Part shown: in pieces, positions 15,254-24,761 of the stretch
Numbering within the stretch: position 1 is the stretch's first letter
Layout: the number at the start of each line of letters is the position of its first letter
Notes under the pieces: generated by a model
What the model was told of the DNA's origin: nothing
Database searches by the model: none
What the model saw: the letters and a program-made list of their open reading frames with translations, nothing else
Assembly: GCA_039024635.1 (NCBI GenBank)
Contig: JBCCQA010000025.1
Span: 1 to 64,000, forward strand
DNA length: 64,000 bases
DNA from: Kuafuiihalomonas sp039024635
GTDB taxonomy: Bacteria; Myxococcota; Kuafuiibacteriia; Kuafuiibacteriales; Kuafuiibacteriaceae
Reading direction: 5' to 3'
Translations under genes and position numbers: made by a program

Positions 15254-18066
15254 GCCTTCGGTGGATTCTGGCTTTGGGCCTGTTCGTGGGTGCCTGCCAG
15301 GAAGAGGCGGACTCTCTTGAAGGCACGCCGACGGCCGACGCCGGGCCGGACCAGACGGTCTCGGCCGGCGTGGAAGTCTTCCTGAATGGGACGGAGAGCA
15401 GCGCCCCGGACGGCAGACCCCTTTCCTTTCTTTGGCGGCAGGTCGCCGGGCCGACGGTGGCGCTTCAGGGGGCGAGCGGTCCTACGCCCCGTTTCGTCGC
15501 TCCCGAGGCCTCGGTGCAGCTCGGCTTCGAGCTCCTGGTTTCGACCGAGGCTGGGGGGACGGCCACGGACGAGGTCTCAATTCAGGTTCGGCTCAGCCTG
15601 CCACCGGTCGCCGACGCGGGCGAAGACCGACTCGTGGGCCCGAACTCGCGCTTCGAGCTGGACGGAAGCGAAAGCAGCGACCCCGATGGCAGCATCGTGG
15701 CCTACACCTGGCGGCAGGTTGGCGGGCCCGAGGTCATGCTCGACGCCGACGACCGTGCCCAGGTGGGGGGCCTTGCGCCCAACGAAGCCGGGCTCGTGGT
15801 CATGGAGCTTCGCGTCGAAGACGACGACGGGCTCGAGGATCGAGACCAGGTCCGTCTGCAGCTCGCGTCGAACCTTCCGCCCGTCGCTGATGCGGGGCCG
15901 GACGTGGACGTCACCGGCGACAGCTTCGAGCTCGACGGTGGAGCCAGCTTCGACCCAGATGGAAGCATCGTCAGCTACACCTGGCGAAGTATCCAGGGCC
16001 CGGCCCTTCGGCTGATCGAGGACCGAGGGCCGAGCATCGTGGCCGAGCGCCCGGTCACGGCCATCCTCGCTGAGCTGCAGGTGGAGGACGACTTCGGCGC
16101 TACGGCCGTGGACACGGTCCGCATCACGCCCGTTGGTCGTCCGCCTCAGGTCCAGGTCAGCTTTCCGCCGCCCACCCACGATTTCGAGGGCCGCTTCTTG
16201 GCATTCACCATGACCGGACGGGCCGAGGATCCGGACGGGGGCGCCATCGTCAGGGTCACAGTGGCCGGCATGGAGGCCGAGCTGGATCCCGAGGTGCCGG
16301 GTCGATGGAGCGCCGCCATTCCCATGGCCTACGGCCGAGGTTCGGTGGAGATCGTGGCCGAAGACGAAGCGGGTGAGATCGGGACGACCCAGTTCGAGCT
16401 TCAGAACCAGCCGGCCTTCGACGAACCGATTCAGCTGTCGGTGTCGCCGGACGAGACGACGGCTCTGGTCCTGGACCAGAACGTCGGCCTGATCGAGATC
16501 GGCCTTTCTTCGGGCGAGCGAAACCTCCTCTTCGACAAGAGCATCTTCGAATTCAGTCAGCCCAACGGGATGGCGGTCGATTGGTCGGACCGGGTGGTCT
16601 ACCTGACCGATGCCGGGCGCCGAGCCGTGGGCGCCTTCGATTTGAACACCGCCCGCGTCAGGGTCGTGTCTTCGGTCGACGTCGGCACCGGTCCCGATCT
16701 CCTCACGGCGAGCTCGCCGGTCTATGACGAGGTCAACGACAGGCTCCTGGTCTCGGGCGGCTTCCCACGGGCGGTGATCGCCATCGACCTCGTCACCGGT
16801 GATCGGACCGCCCTCACGCTGCCTCCCATGATGAACGGTGGCTTTTCCGTGTTGGGCAACGACGCGGCCGTCGCCTTCGACCGTGAAAACAACCGTATCT
16901 TCTACACCTTCTCCAATGTGCTTCAGGAGATCGACCTCGACACGGGCCTCATTGATTTCTTGCAGCTCAACAGTCTCGAGTTCCGCTTCTTCCGCTCCGC
17001 GCACTGGGACCCGGACCGGGAGCTTCTGTTCGTGGCCAATGAGCGCCTTAACAGCTACGACCCCGAGACCAGGACCTTCCAACGCGAGGTCACTTTGGGA
17101 GAGGAGCCTTTGGCGGGCTTGGTTCCGACCCGCTCCGGCGATGGCCTTCTGGCGGCTGGCGTCGACTCGATCCTGGAGTACGACCTGGATGCTCTCAGCC
17201 AGTCTTTCCGCCAGGGCAGGATCGTTTTGGGGAGCGGACCCCGATTCACCCAGGGCTTCAACGTGCTGTGGCTAGAGGAGAGTCGGCGGCTCTTCTTCCA
17301 GGCCGGTTCGCCTTTTTCGAGCACCGAGGTGCTGAGCGTTGACGTCGAGACCGGTGATCGCGAGACACTTGATCAGGACGCCTTCGAGAACGTGCTCTGG
17401 CTGACGAAGAACGGGCCAGACCTGGTCGCGGTGGGTCGTGAGATCACCGTCCTGGACCCGGTCAGTTTGGTGGGTGAGCGCCTCGACATCGCTCCGCCCG
17501 AGGCCTACCTGACCGACTTCAGGTCGGTTCGAGAGTTCCTCATCGATTCGGCTCAGTCGACGGCCTATCTCGGGCCCTTCATTCAACGCTTCGACCTGGC
17601 GGACGGGAGCCTCACCGAGGTGTCGGGCCGAGACTTCGGCTCTGGACCCGCCTTCAGGACGAGCTCGGGCTTCTTTCCCTTCCAGTGGCGGAGCCCCGGC
17701 GACGAGAGTGAGTTCCTGGTCCTCGACTTTGGAACCCTCTTCGAGGTGCGTCTCTCCGACGGTCGGCGCCGGGTCCTGTCCGGAGCTCAGCGTGGGGACG
17801 GTCCCCTCCTCGATGACGCGGCCACGCTGCGGTCTGACCCCTCTGATCCGAATGTCGCTTTCGTCACCTCGCCCACCAACGGCGTCATGCGAATCGAGCT
17901 CGACTCGGGGAATCGCTCGATCTTGGCCTCCCCGCCCCAGATCTTCTCCTTCGACCTGGATGACCGTGAGCGCAGGCTCTACGGTGTCCGCGGCAACGCC
18001 CTCGAACTGAGCTCGGCTGTGGCGATCGACCTCCAGACCGGCCAATGGGTGTCGATCTCTAAGTAA
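15250..18066 (+). CDS. PKD-like/beta-propeller surface lipoprotein, paralogue 2
   Basis: The start ATG at 15250 overlaps the stop of paralogue 1, so the two are translationally coupled. MSLRWILALGLFVGAC is a lipoprotein signal with Cys 16. Architecture repeats that of its neighbour: three PKD-like repeats (PTADAGPDQTVSAG; PPVADAGEDRLVGP; PPVADAGPDVDVTG, each followed by YTWRQ- or FLWRQ-type strands), an Ig-like domain (PPPTHDFEG), then a propeller with blades ending in DLxTGxRxxL, for example SDGRRRVLSGAQRGDGP. Length is 938 residues, close to paralogue 1, but sequence identity is modest, so the duplication is old. The two may act as a heteromeric surface pair. No enzymatic motif is visible. 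Confidence 0.85.
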   Translation: MSLRWILALGLFVGACQEEADSLEGTPTADAGPDQTVSAGVEVFLNGTESSAPDGRPLSFLWRQVAGPTVALQGASGPTPRFVAPEASVQLGFELLVSTEAGGTATDEVSIQVRLSLPPVADAGEDRLVGPNSRFELDGSESSDPDGSIVAYTWRQVGGPEVMLDADDRAQVGGLAPNEAGLVVMELRVEDDDGLEDRDQVRLQLASNLPPVADAGPDVDVTGDSFELDGGASFDPDGSIVSYTWRSIQGPALRLIEDRGPSIVAERPVTAILAELQVEDDFGATAVDTVRITPVGRPPQVQVSFPPPTHDFEGRFLAFTMTGRAEDPDGGAIVRVTVAGMEAELDPEVPGRWSAAIPMAYGRGSVEIVAEDEAGEIGTTQFELQNQPAFDEPIQLSVSPDETTALVLDQNVGLIEIGLSSGERNLLFDKSIFEFSQPNGMAVDWSDRVVYLTDAGRRAVGAFDLNTARVRVVSSVDVGTGPDLLTASSPVYDEVNDRLLVSGGFPRAVIAIDLVTGDRTALTLPPMMNGGFSVLGNDAAVAFDRENNRIFYTFSNVLQEIDLDTGLIDFLQLNSLEFRFFRSAHWDPDRELLFVANERLNSYDPETRTFQREVTLGEEPLAGLVPTRSGDGLLAAGVDSILEYDLDALSQSFRQGRIVLGSGPRFTQGFNVLWLEESRRLFFQAGSPFSSTEVLSVDVETGDRETLDQDAFENVLWLTKNGPDLVAVGREITVLDPVSLVGERLDIAPPEAYLTDFRSVREFLIDSAQSTAYLGPFIQRFDLADGSLTEVSGRDFGSGPAFRTSSGFFPFQWRSPGDESEFLVLDFGTLFEVRLSDGRRRVLSGAQRGDGPLLDDAATLRSDPSDPNVAFVTSPTNGVMRIELDSGNRSILASPPQIFSFDLDDRERRLYGVRGNALELSSAVAIDLQTGQWVSISK

Positions 18067-18142
18067 GCCGTCGGACGTCCGGGACCCTCGGGCCCGGCCG
18101 GTGACTTGACGGCCTCCCCGCGCCTGGGATCCCCTGGACGCA

Positions 18143-20077
18143 ATGGGGGACATGACCGTCAACGCGCGGCTGCAGGAGCAGTCCTACCGCGACTTCGTCC
18201 AGCGGGTTCTGAACGACATTCGGGCTCTAGAGATGATGATCGAGGAGGGCTGGTTCGAGAGCGGCGTGCGGCGAATCGGTGCCGAGCAGGAGCTCTTTCT
18301 GGTCGACGAGGGGCGCCGGCCGGCCCTGTGCGCGGCCGAAGTCCTCAAGACCCTGGACGACGAACACTTCACCAACGAGCTCGCGACCTTCAACCTGGAA
18401 TGCAACCTCGACCCCATGCTCTTCGAAGGTCGGGCCCTTCGAAGCATGGAGGAGCAGCTGGTGGGCTTCGTCCAGAAGGCCAGAGCCTCGGCGGCCAGTC
18501 ATGGCGCCGACGTTGCGCTGATGGGGATCTTGCCCACCCTTCGGATGTCCGACCTCAGCCTGGCCTCCATGACGCCCCACCCCCGCTACGAGCTCCTCAA
18601 TAGCGCGCTGAACGCGATGCGTGGGGGCGCTTACCGCTTCAACATTCTCGGCCTCGACAGCCTTTCCTTCGAGCACGACAACGTGATGGTGGAAGCCTGT
18701 AATACGAGCTTCCAGATTCACTTCCAAGTGGGGCCCGACGAGTTTGCTCACCTCTACAACGTGGCCCAGCTGGTCGCGGCGCCGCTGGTGGCAGTCAGCG
18801 CATTTTCGCCCACTCTTCTCGGGCGCCGACTTTGGCACGAGACGCGGATCGCGCTCTTCGAGCAGTCGGTCGACACTCGCAAGGCCACCGGTCATCTGCG
18901 AGAGCGCGCATCACGTGTGAGTTTCGGCTCCGACTGGGTCCGAGATGGCGGCGTTTCGGAGCTCCTCCAGGAAGACGTCATGCGCTTTCGAGCGCTGCTC
19001 GGTGCCGACACGAGCGAAGACTCCGTGGCCAAAGTTCGGGCGGGTGAGATCCCCAAACTGAAGGCGCTGCGCATCCACACCGGGACCGTCTACCGCTGGA
19101 ACCGACCTTGCTTTGGGGTTACGGATGGGCGTCCTCACCTGAGGATCGAGAACCGCGCCCTTCCCTCGGGACCCACCCCCATCGACGCCATGGCCAACGC
19201 GGCCTTCTGGTTCGGGCTCATCAGCGGCATCAGCAGCGAGTACGCCGACGTGCCGACCCGCTTCGAGTTCGCTCGGGCCAAGGCCAACTTCTACCGGGCC
19301 GCGCAACGGGGTCTGGACGCTGCGCTGGAGTGGCCGGACGGCCGCACCTGGACAGCTCAAGACCTCGTCAAGGAGCGTCTGCTCCCCATGGCGCGGGAAG
19401 GCCTGCTCCACAAGAACATCGATGCAGGCGACGTCGAGCGCTACCTGGGCGTCATCGAGCAGCGGGTCGACCGCAAGCGCACCGGCTCACTATGGCTCCT
19501 GACCTCCCTCGACTCCATGGGTGACAGCGGGAGCTGGAGCGAGCAGATGGGCGCCATCACGTCCGCCGCCATCGCTCGGGAGAAAACGGGGGCACCGGTC
19601 AGTGAATGGCCTTTGGCCACCATGAACGAGTGCACTGACTGGAAGCACTCCTACCACCGGGTCGAGCAGTACATGACGACCGATCTCGTCACCGTGGAGG
19701 AAGACGAGCCGGTCGAGCTGGTGGCTCGGCTGATGGATTGGAAGAAGATCCGACATGTCCCGGTCGAAGACGGCCAGCACCATCTGGTCGGGCTCGTCTC
19801 TCACCGTGAATTGATGCGAACCCTGCTGGAGCGGGGCGCTGATGCGCGGACCATCCCGGTCCGGGACATCATGAAGCGCGATATCATCACCGTGCGTCCG
19901 ACCTCCCGCACGCTGGACGCCATGCACCTGATGGACGAACACACCGTAGCCTGCTTGCCTGTGGTCAAGGAAGATCGGCTGGTCGGCATCATCACCGAGC
20001 GGGACTACATGTTCATTGCCAAAGACCTGATGCTGAGTCAGTTCTCCGATGAGCCCGAAGTCGACCCCATGGCGTGA
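18143..20077 (+). CDS. Glutamate-cysteine ligase-like (GCS2 family) protein fused to a CBS domain pair
   Basis: Residues about 20-480 of this 644-residue protein match the GCS2/carboxylate-amine ligase fold: GAEQELFLVD near the start (acidic metal ligands), TFNLECNLDPM, a Gln/His segment CNTSFQIHFQVGPDEF, and HLRIENRALPSGPTPIDAMA. Such enzymes make gamma-glutamyl-cysteine or related amide bonds using ATP. Residues about 510-630 are two CBS domains (MTTDLVTVEEDEPVELVARL; IMKRDIITVRPTSRTLDAM), modules that usually bind adenine nucleotides. The fusion suggests ligase activity tuned by energy charge. An aspartoacylase-family gene follows 27 bases on. Family assignment is firm; the actual substrate is inferred only. 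The start could also be the ATG three codons later. Confidence 0.85.
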   Translation: MGDMTVNARLQEQSYRDFVQRVLNDIRALEMMIEEGWFESGVRRIGAEQELFLVDEGRRPALCAAEVLKTLDDEHFTNELATFNLECNLDPMLFEGRALRSMEEQLVGFVQKARASAASHGADVALMGILPTLRMSDLSLASMTPHPRYELLNSALNAMRGGAYRFNILGLDSLSFEHDNVMVEACNTSFQIHFQVGPDEFAHLYNVAQLVAAPLVAVSAFSPTLLGRRLWHETRIALFEQSVDTRKATGHLRERASRVSFGSDWVRDGGVSELLQEDVMRFRALLGADTSEDSVAKVRAGEIPKLKALRIHTGTVYRWNRPCFGVTDGRPHLRIENRALPSGPTPIDAMANAAFWFGLISGISSEYADVPTRFEFARAKANFYRAAQRGLDAALEWPDGRTWTAQDLVKERLLPMAREGLLHKNIDAGDVERYLGVIEQRVDRKRTGSLWLLTSLDSMGDSGSWSEQMGAITSAAIAREKTGAPVSEWPLATMNECTDWKHSYHRVEQYMTTDLVTVEEDEPVELVARLMDWKKIRHVPVEDGQHHLVGLVSHRELMRTLLERGADARTIPVRDIMKRDIITVRPTSRTLDAMHLMDEHTVACLPVVKEDRLVGIITERDYMFIAKDLMLSQFSDEPEVDPMA

Positions 20078-20104
20078 TTGGGGCGGCGGCGGTCAGCGCC
20101 CACC

Positions 20105-21004
20105 ATGGCTCTTCCTTCCAAACTGCAGCGACGCATCTTCGACCTGGGCGATCCGGGCTCCGGTCCCACGCTCGTCACCATCGGTGGCGTTCACGGTGAC
20201 GAGCCGGCTGGGGTGGAAGCCATGGAGCGGCTGGCGCGTCATCAGCCCGAGCCGGCCGGACGAATGCTGGGCCTGACCGGCAACATCGGGGCCCTGCGAG
20301 CCGGGACGCGCTACATCGACGTGGATCTCAACCGATGCTGGACCGAGGACGGCATGGCCTGGGCCGCGCAGAACCCAGGCGCGGCAGCAGAGCACGGCGA
20401 GCTCCTGGAGCTCCTCGAGATCCTCGAGGGTGCGTGGCGGGCTCGCTCCCAAGAGCATCCCTTCGTCGTGCTCGACCTCCACACGACGAGCGGGGCCGGA
20501 CCCCCTTTCGCCATGCTGAGCACCCGGGAGGACGAGATGGCCTTCGGCCGTCGACTGCCCATCGTGAAGGTGCTTGGGATCGAGCGGTACGTGAACGGGG
20601 CCCTCCTGAGCTTTCTCAGCGCCTGGGGCGCCATCTCCTTGGGCTTCGAGGGCGGCCAACATCAGGCTCCGGACAGCGTGGAGCACCACCGCGCCCTGAT
20701 GTGGGTGGCAGCGGTCCAGCTCGGCCTGGTGGAAGCGGGCATCGAGCGAGCTTGGGTCGAGCGGCTGCAGCGGGCCTGCCGAGAGGTCCCGGGCGAGATT
20801 CGCGTCGTTCATCGGCACGAGGTCCGACCCCGGGACGGGTTCACGATGCGGCCGGGCCACTATCACTTGGAGCCCATCAAAGCCGGGCTCCATCTGGCCA
20901 ACGATGGGACGGGCGCCATCCTAGCACCGGTCGGGGGCTACTTGCTGATGCCGTCCTACGGGCCCAAGGGCGAAGACGGCTTCTTCATCGGCCAAGCGGT
21001 ATGA
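20105..21004 (+). CDS. Succinylglutamate desuccinylase/aspartoacylase family zinc hydrolase
   Basis: The ATG at 20105 (MALPSKL) gives a 299-residue protein of normal family length. The M14-like zinc site is visible: GGVHGDEPAG with His 30 and Glu 33, and LDLHTTSG with His 126. DLNRCW at 74-79 provides the Asn-Arg pair that binds the substrate carboxylate in this family. These enzymes cleave N-acyl groups from amino acids such as N-acetyl-aspartate or N-succinyl-glutamate. The gene is 27 bases downstream of the GCS2-CBS fusion in the same direction, so its substrate may be a gamma-glutamyl or N-acylated compound linked to that enzyme. No other arginine-catabolism genes are present, which argues against a true AstE role. 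Confidence 0.85.
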   Translation: MALPSKLQRRIFDLGDPGSGPTLVTIGGVHGDEPAGVEAMERLARHQPEPAGRMLGLTGNIGALRAGTRYIDVDLNRCWTEDGMAWAAQNPGAAAEHGELLELLEILEGAWRARSQEHPFVVLDLHTTSGAGPPFAMLSTREDEMAFGRRLPIVKVLGIERYVNGALLSFLSAWGAISLGFEGGQHQAPDSVEHHRALMWVAAVQLGLVEAGIERAWVERLQRACREVPGEIRVVHRHEVRPRDGFTMRPGHYHLEPIKAGLHLANDGTGAILAPVGGYLLMPSYGPKGEDGFFIGQAV

Positions 21005-21042
21005 GCCGCCCGTCATCTCCATGGAGGGGTGGACGCTTGGTC

Positions 21043-23004
21043 TCAGTCGTCGAGTCCGCTGGCAGAGGCTTGACGCGTCACTGAGTCGCTGTTTTCGGCC
21101 TCCCCCAGGATTTCCTCCACGCGAGCGAGCAGGGTGCGTCGCCCGAAGGGCTTGATGAGCACCCGTTCCAGATCGATGCCGGACTCCAGGGTGAGGAGAT
21201 CCTCCCCATAGCCCGTCATGAACAGAACGGGGAGCTCGGGGCGGACCATGGCCAGCCTCTCCGCGAGCTCGAAGCCCGACATGTCGGCCATGCAGACGTC
21301 GGTGACCACGAGGCTCATCTGCTTCTCCGTCTCCAGGAGCCGGAGGGCCTCTGGACCGGAGCCTGCGGTCAGGACCTCGAAGCGGCCTCGCTTCAGAAGA
21401 AGGCCCACGAAGCGCCGCATCGAATCGTCGTCATCGACGACGAGGATCCGACGTCGACCTGGCGTCGGTGTCTGTCCATTGGGATCGGCCTGATGAGAGG
21501 GCCAGGTCAGTACGGCTCGTGTACCTCGACCGGGCTCGCTGTCGAGCTCGACCCGGCCGTTACTGGCTCGCACCATGGCTCGAAGCGAGGGCAAGCCGAG
21601 TCCGGCTTGGCTGGCCTCGGCCTTGGTCGAAAAGAAGGGCTCGAAGGCGCGACGTAGCACGGCTCGGCTCATGCCTCGTCCGTGATCCCTGACCTCGAAC
21701 TCGACAGTGCCGTCGCCGTTGCCGCACCGGATGTCGATGGCCCTCCCGGGCGTGCTGGCCTCGGCCGCGTTCTGCACCAAAATCTTCAGAATCGATTCCA
21801 GGACTCGACTGTCCACTTCCAGCTCGCAGGGGCGGAGGTCAAGGCGCAGTCCGATGTCGTCGCCCACCAGGTTCCGGAGCTCGGGTTCGGCGGAGGCGAT
21901 GAGCTCGTCGAGTCGGACCGGGGGCGCGGAGAGGGTCTCGGTCCCAAGGCTCGTGCCGAGGCGGCTCACCACCGCCGCTGCGCTTCGCAATTCGGCTAGG
22001 TGCTGCGATTTGAAGCGTTTGATCTCTTCGCTGGTCTCGGGCAGCAGGTCGGTCCGGCCGAGCAAGACCTGAAGCGTGTTGTTCAAGTTGTGGACGAACT
22101 CGCCTCCGAAGCGGCTGATAGCCTCCAGGCGAAGCGAGTCTTCCAAGTGCGCCCTGAGCTCGGCCCGCCGTCGTTCGGCCAGCACCCGATCCGAGACGTC
22201 CCGATAGGTGCGGATGGTTTGAGGTCGGCCGCCCTCGTCCCCGATCTCGAAAGAGAAGGCCTCGAAGTGGCGGACCCGCCCCTGAGGGTCGACCACGGGG
22301 ATGCTCCCGGACGGCGCTTCCAGGGCTTCGTTGCCTTCGCGGAGTCCGAGCAGGGTGCGGGCGCTGTGGCTCAAGGCCTCGATTCGGCCGCCTTCATCCA
22401 AGACCAGGGTGGGGCTCGGGACCTTCTCGATGAGCGAGGTGAGGCGTCGTCGACTCCGGGCTAGCCTGTTCATGGTCTGGCCCAGGAGGGCCTGAAAAAC
22501 CAAGACGAGGGCTAGAGTGGCCCAGGTGGCTATCAGGACGACCATCAACATGGTCAGGTCCCGGGTCGGAATGCCGGGGCCTCCGGGCAGCAAGAGGAGG
22601 GCCGGCACCAAAACGGTCAATCCGGCCGCCAAAGCGATGGCCGGCACGGGGCCCCAAAGGAGGCTCGTACCCACCAGGAGGGGCGCCAACGCGACCGAGG
22701 ACGAAGTCCGAATGCCGTCGACGCTGGTCGCGAAGGTGTAGCAAATCTCGGCTGCGATCCCTCCTACGAGCAGGGCCATGGGAATGCTGCGGCGGCCCAG
22801 GCTTTGAAAGGTCAGCGCTGCTGCCAGAAGAAGGAGCATCCATGGGTCGGTGCTCTGGACGGTGCTGGACCCGCCCTTGGTCAGGACGCTGGTGAAGGTC
22901 GTGACGAGGTAGCCGCCAAGCGCGATGGCGAGAGCCACCGTCGTCCATTGTCGCTGCAGACCCGGCCGAACGGCCTCCAGCGTCGTCATCGATGCGTAGA
23001 TCAC
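21043..23004 (-). CDS. Membrane hybrid histidine kinase with PAS and receiver domains
   Basis: The 653-residue protein starts with six or so membrane helices (about residues 20-175), then a PAS-like sensor (about 190-275: IEKVPSPTLVLDEGGRIEAL). A histidine kinase core follows with phospho-acceptor His 305 in GEFVHNLNNTLQ, N box ILVQNAAEA (Asn 412), G boxes DHGRGMS and GLGLPSLRAM. A C-terminal receiver domain begins at about 518 (RILVVDDDD; phospho-acceptor Asp 569 in VVTDVCMADMSG; conserved Lys in VLIKPF). The HNLNN form of the His box is typical of kinases with an attached receiver. No separate response regulator or output gene is adjacent. An alternative ATG lies five codons in. Confidence 0.9.
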   Translation of the reverse strand: MIYASMTTLEAVRPGLQRQWTTVALAIALGGYLVTTFTSVLTKGGSSTVQSTDPWMLLLLAAALTFQSLGRRSIPMALLVGGIAAEICYTFATSVDGIRTSSSVALAPLLVGTSLLWGPVPAIALAAGLTVLVPALLLLPGGPGIPTRDLTMLMVVLIATWATLALVLVFQALLGQTMNRLARSRRRLTSLIEKVPSPTLVLDEGGRIEALSHSARTLLGLREGNEALEAPSGSIPVVDPQGRVRHFEAFSFEIGDEGGRPQTIRTYRDVSDRVLAERRRAELRAHLEDSLRLEAISRFGGEFVHNLNNTLQVLLGRTDLLPETSEEIKRFKSQHLAELRSAAAVVSRLGTSLGTETLSAPPVRLDELIASAEPELRNLVGDDIGLRLDLRPCELEVDSRVLESILKILVQNAAEASTPGRAIDIRCGNGDGTVEFEVRDHGRGMSRAVLRRAFEPFFSTKAEASQAGLGLPSLRAMVRASNGRVELDSEPGRGTRAVLTWPSHQADPNGQTPTPGRRRILVVDDDDSMRRFVGLLLKRGRFEVLTAGSGPEALRLLETEKQMSLVVTDVCMADMSGFELAERLAMVRPELPVLFMTGYGEDLLTLESGIDLERVLIKPFGRRTLLARVEEILGEAENSDSVTRQASASGLDD

Positions 23005-23173
23005 CAGCCGCCTGACCCGAGGAGAGAGGAACCGTTTGCTTCACCAACTAGTCAATCACCAGGATCGACTCCGAAATGACGAGTTGCGTCGAGCTCTGCT
23101 AGAGGCTGCGTTTTGAATAGTTGGACAGGGAAGCCTAGGGCGCTTCCCAAGCGGGGAACCGCATGCTTACACC

Positions 23174-23545
23174 TTGGAGGTGCTGAGAATCGCGCTTCTC
23201 GCCTCCTTCGCCTGTGGCCTGTCGGCCTGCGGAGGCACCGGCGACGCCTGTGAGGAACCGGGGACGACCAACGGCTGCCCAGATGATTTTGGCTGCCAGA
23301 TCGCGACCCTCCCGGGCCCCGACGAGATCACCCAGACGGACGCTGGCGGAAACATCATCGCCGTCCAGCAGTGCTTTCGACCGGAGCTTGCCCAGCTCTC
23401 GGTTTGCCAGCCTATCTGCGAAACGACCGCGGACTGCGATGAGGGCGAGATATGCGACCTCGGCTTTCTATCGGAGCTTCGAACCTGTCGGGTCGCGTCT
23501 AGGCCTTCGCTCCCGAGCGAGGTGATCTGTGAGGAGTTCCGCTGA
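23174..23545 (+). CDS. Small Cys-rich lipoprotein
   Basis: The frame gives LLASFACGLSACGG, a lipoprotein signal with a lipobox Cys at residue 19, then about 100 residues with many cysteines (CEEPGTTNGCPDDFGC; CQPICETTADCDEGEICD). The latter pattern is the xCxxDxDCxxGxxC style seen in secreted proteins of Myxococcota. The start is uncertain: TTG at 23174 or GTG at 23180; the GGAGG at 23176-23180 sits very close to both. It diverges from the histidine kinase across 169 bases. Probably envelope-anchored; function unknown. Confidence 0.6.
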   Translation: MEVLRIALLASFACGLSACGGTGDACEEPGTTNGCPDDFGCQIATLPGPDEITQTDAGGNIIAVQQCFRPELAQLSVCQPICETTADCDEGEICDLGFLSELRTCRVASRPSLPSEVICEEFR

Positions 23546-23555
23546 GCCAGTTTGC

Positions 23556-24761
23556 TCAGGCGCCTACCGTCTGCAGGCGATCGGCCACCATAGATCCGAT
23601 GGCCAGAGAGGCGGTGGCCGCAGGGGAAGGCGCGTTCACAACGTGCAACATGGCCTGACTCTCTGAGAACGCGAAGTCGTCGACGAGTTCACCTCTTTGC
23701 GTCATGGCCTGGGCCCGGACCCCCGCCGGTGCGGGCACGACGTCCTCCACCGAGAGTTCCGGCACCAGTCGACGAAGGGCACTGACAAAGCGAGGAAAGT
23801 AAAGACTCCGCGCCATCTCCACCAGGCCCGTTCGCCAGTGCCGACCCACGAAGCGCCAAAAGCCGACGTGGCCAAGGGTCGACGCCATGTCGGCGAAGTC
23901 GAAGCGTTCGAAGCGATAACCCTCTCGCGCAAAGGCTAAGACCGCACTCGGTCCACACTCCACTTCACCCGTCACGGTCCGGGTCAGATGGACCCCGAGA
24001 AAAGGAAAGCGGGGATCGGGGACTGGGTAGATCAGGTGGCGGCACAGCTGTCGGGCTCCCGGACGGAGCACGCCGTACTCGCCTCGAAAGGGGATGATGC
24101 GGTGCTCCGGCTTGGCGCCGCAGGCTCGGGCGACCCGGTCGGAGTGGAGCCCGGCGCAGTTGACCAAGCGGCTGGCCTTAAGCCGACCGCCATCGGTTTC
24201 GACCTCGACCCGACCCTCCGTCGCCTGGGCCGCTCGAAGGGCTCGACCGAGCAGCACGTTGCTGCCCCGGTCTTGGATATGGGTTCGAAGCGCTTCAGCA
24301 AAGGCGACATAGTCCACGATGCCGGTGTCTTCGACCAACAGCGCTTCTGCGCCCGGGGCCAGGTGGGGCTCTCGGCTTCGTAGGGCTTCTTTCGTCAGCC
24401 GTCGGCAGTCGATTCCGTTGGCCTTCCCCCGGGCTTCGAGTTCAGGGAGGCGAGTCTTCTCGTGGCCATCGACCGCCACCACGACCTTGCCGCATACCTC
24501 GTGGGGCACGTGGTAGTGGCGACAGAACTCGAGCAAGGCAGCCCGACCAGCCCGGCAGCTTTTGGCCTTGAGGGAACCCGGTCGATAGTAGAGGCCCGAG
24601 TGAATGACGCCGGAGTTGTGGCCGCTCTGGTGGGCAGCGACCTGGTTCTCCTTGTCGAGGACCATCACGCGTCGACCGCGTTCGACCAGCGCGTAGGCGG
24701 TGGCCAAACCGACGACGCCCGCCCCGACCACGATAACCTCTGCGTCGAGTCTGGCGCTCAC
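23556..24761 (-). CDS. lhgO: L-2-hydroxyglutarate oxidase (FAD-dependent, LhgO-like)
   Basis: From the GTG at 24761 the product is 401 residues, normal for LhgO. It opens with a FAD-binding Rossmann motif (VIVVGAGVVGLATAYAL, GAGVVG at 13-18), then the family-specific SGHNSGVIHSGLYY, PGSLKAKSC, EDTGIVDYV and PFRGEY segments, and the C-terminal GVRAQAM. The enzyme oxidises L-2-hydroxyglutarate to 2-oxoglutarate, passing electrons to the membrane quinone pool, and serves metabolite repair or lysine/glutarate catabolism. The start overlaps the stop of the upstream TPR gene (GTGA at 24758-24761), which indicates translational coupling. Frames open further upstream but would run inside the TPR gene. 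Confidence 0.88.
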   Translation of the reverse strand: MSARLDAEVIVVGAGVVGLATAYALVERGRRVMVLDKENQVAAHQSGHNSGVIHSGLYYRPGSLKAKSCRAGRAALLEFCRHYHVPHEVCGKVVVAVDGHEKTRLPELEARGKANGIDCRRLTKEALRSREPHLAPGAEALLVEDTGIVDYVAFAEALRTHIQDRGSNVLLGRALRAAQATEGRVEVETDGGRLKASRLVNCAGLHSDRVARACGAKPEHRIIPFRGEYGVLRPGARQLCRHLIYPVPDPRFPFLGVHLTRTVTGEVECGPSAVLAFAREGYRFERFDFADMASTLGHVGFWRFVGRHWRTGLVEMARSLYFPRFVSALRRLVPELSVEDVVPAPAGVRAQAMTQRGELVDDFAFSESQAMLHVVNAPSPAATASLAIGSMVADRLQTVGA

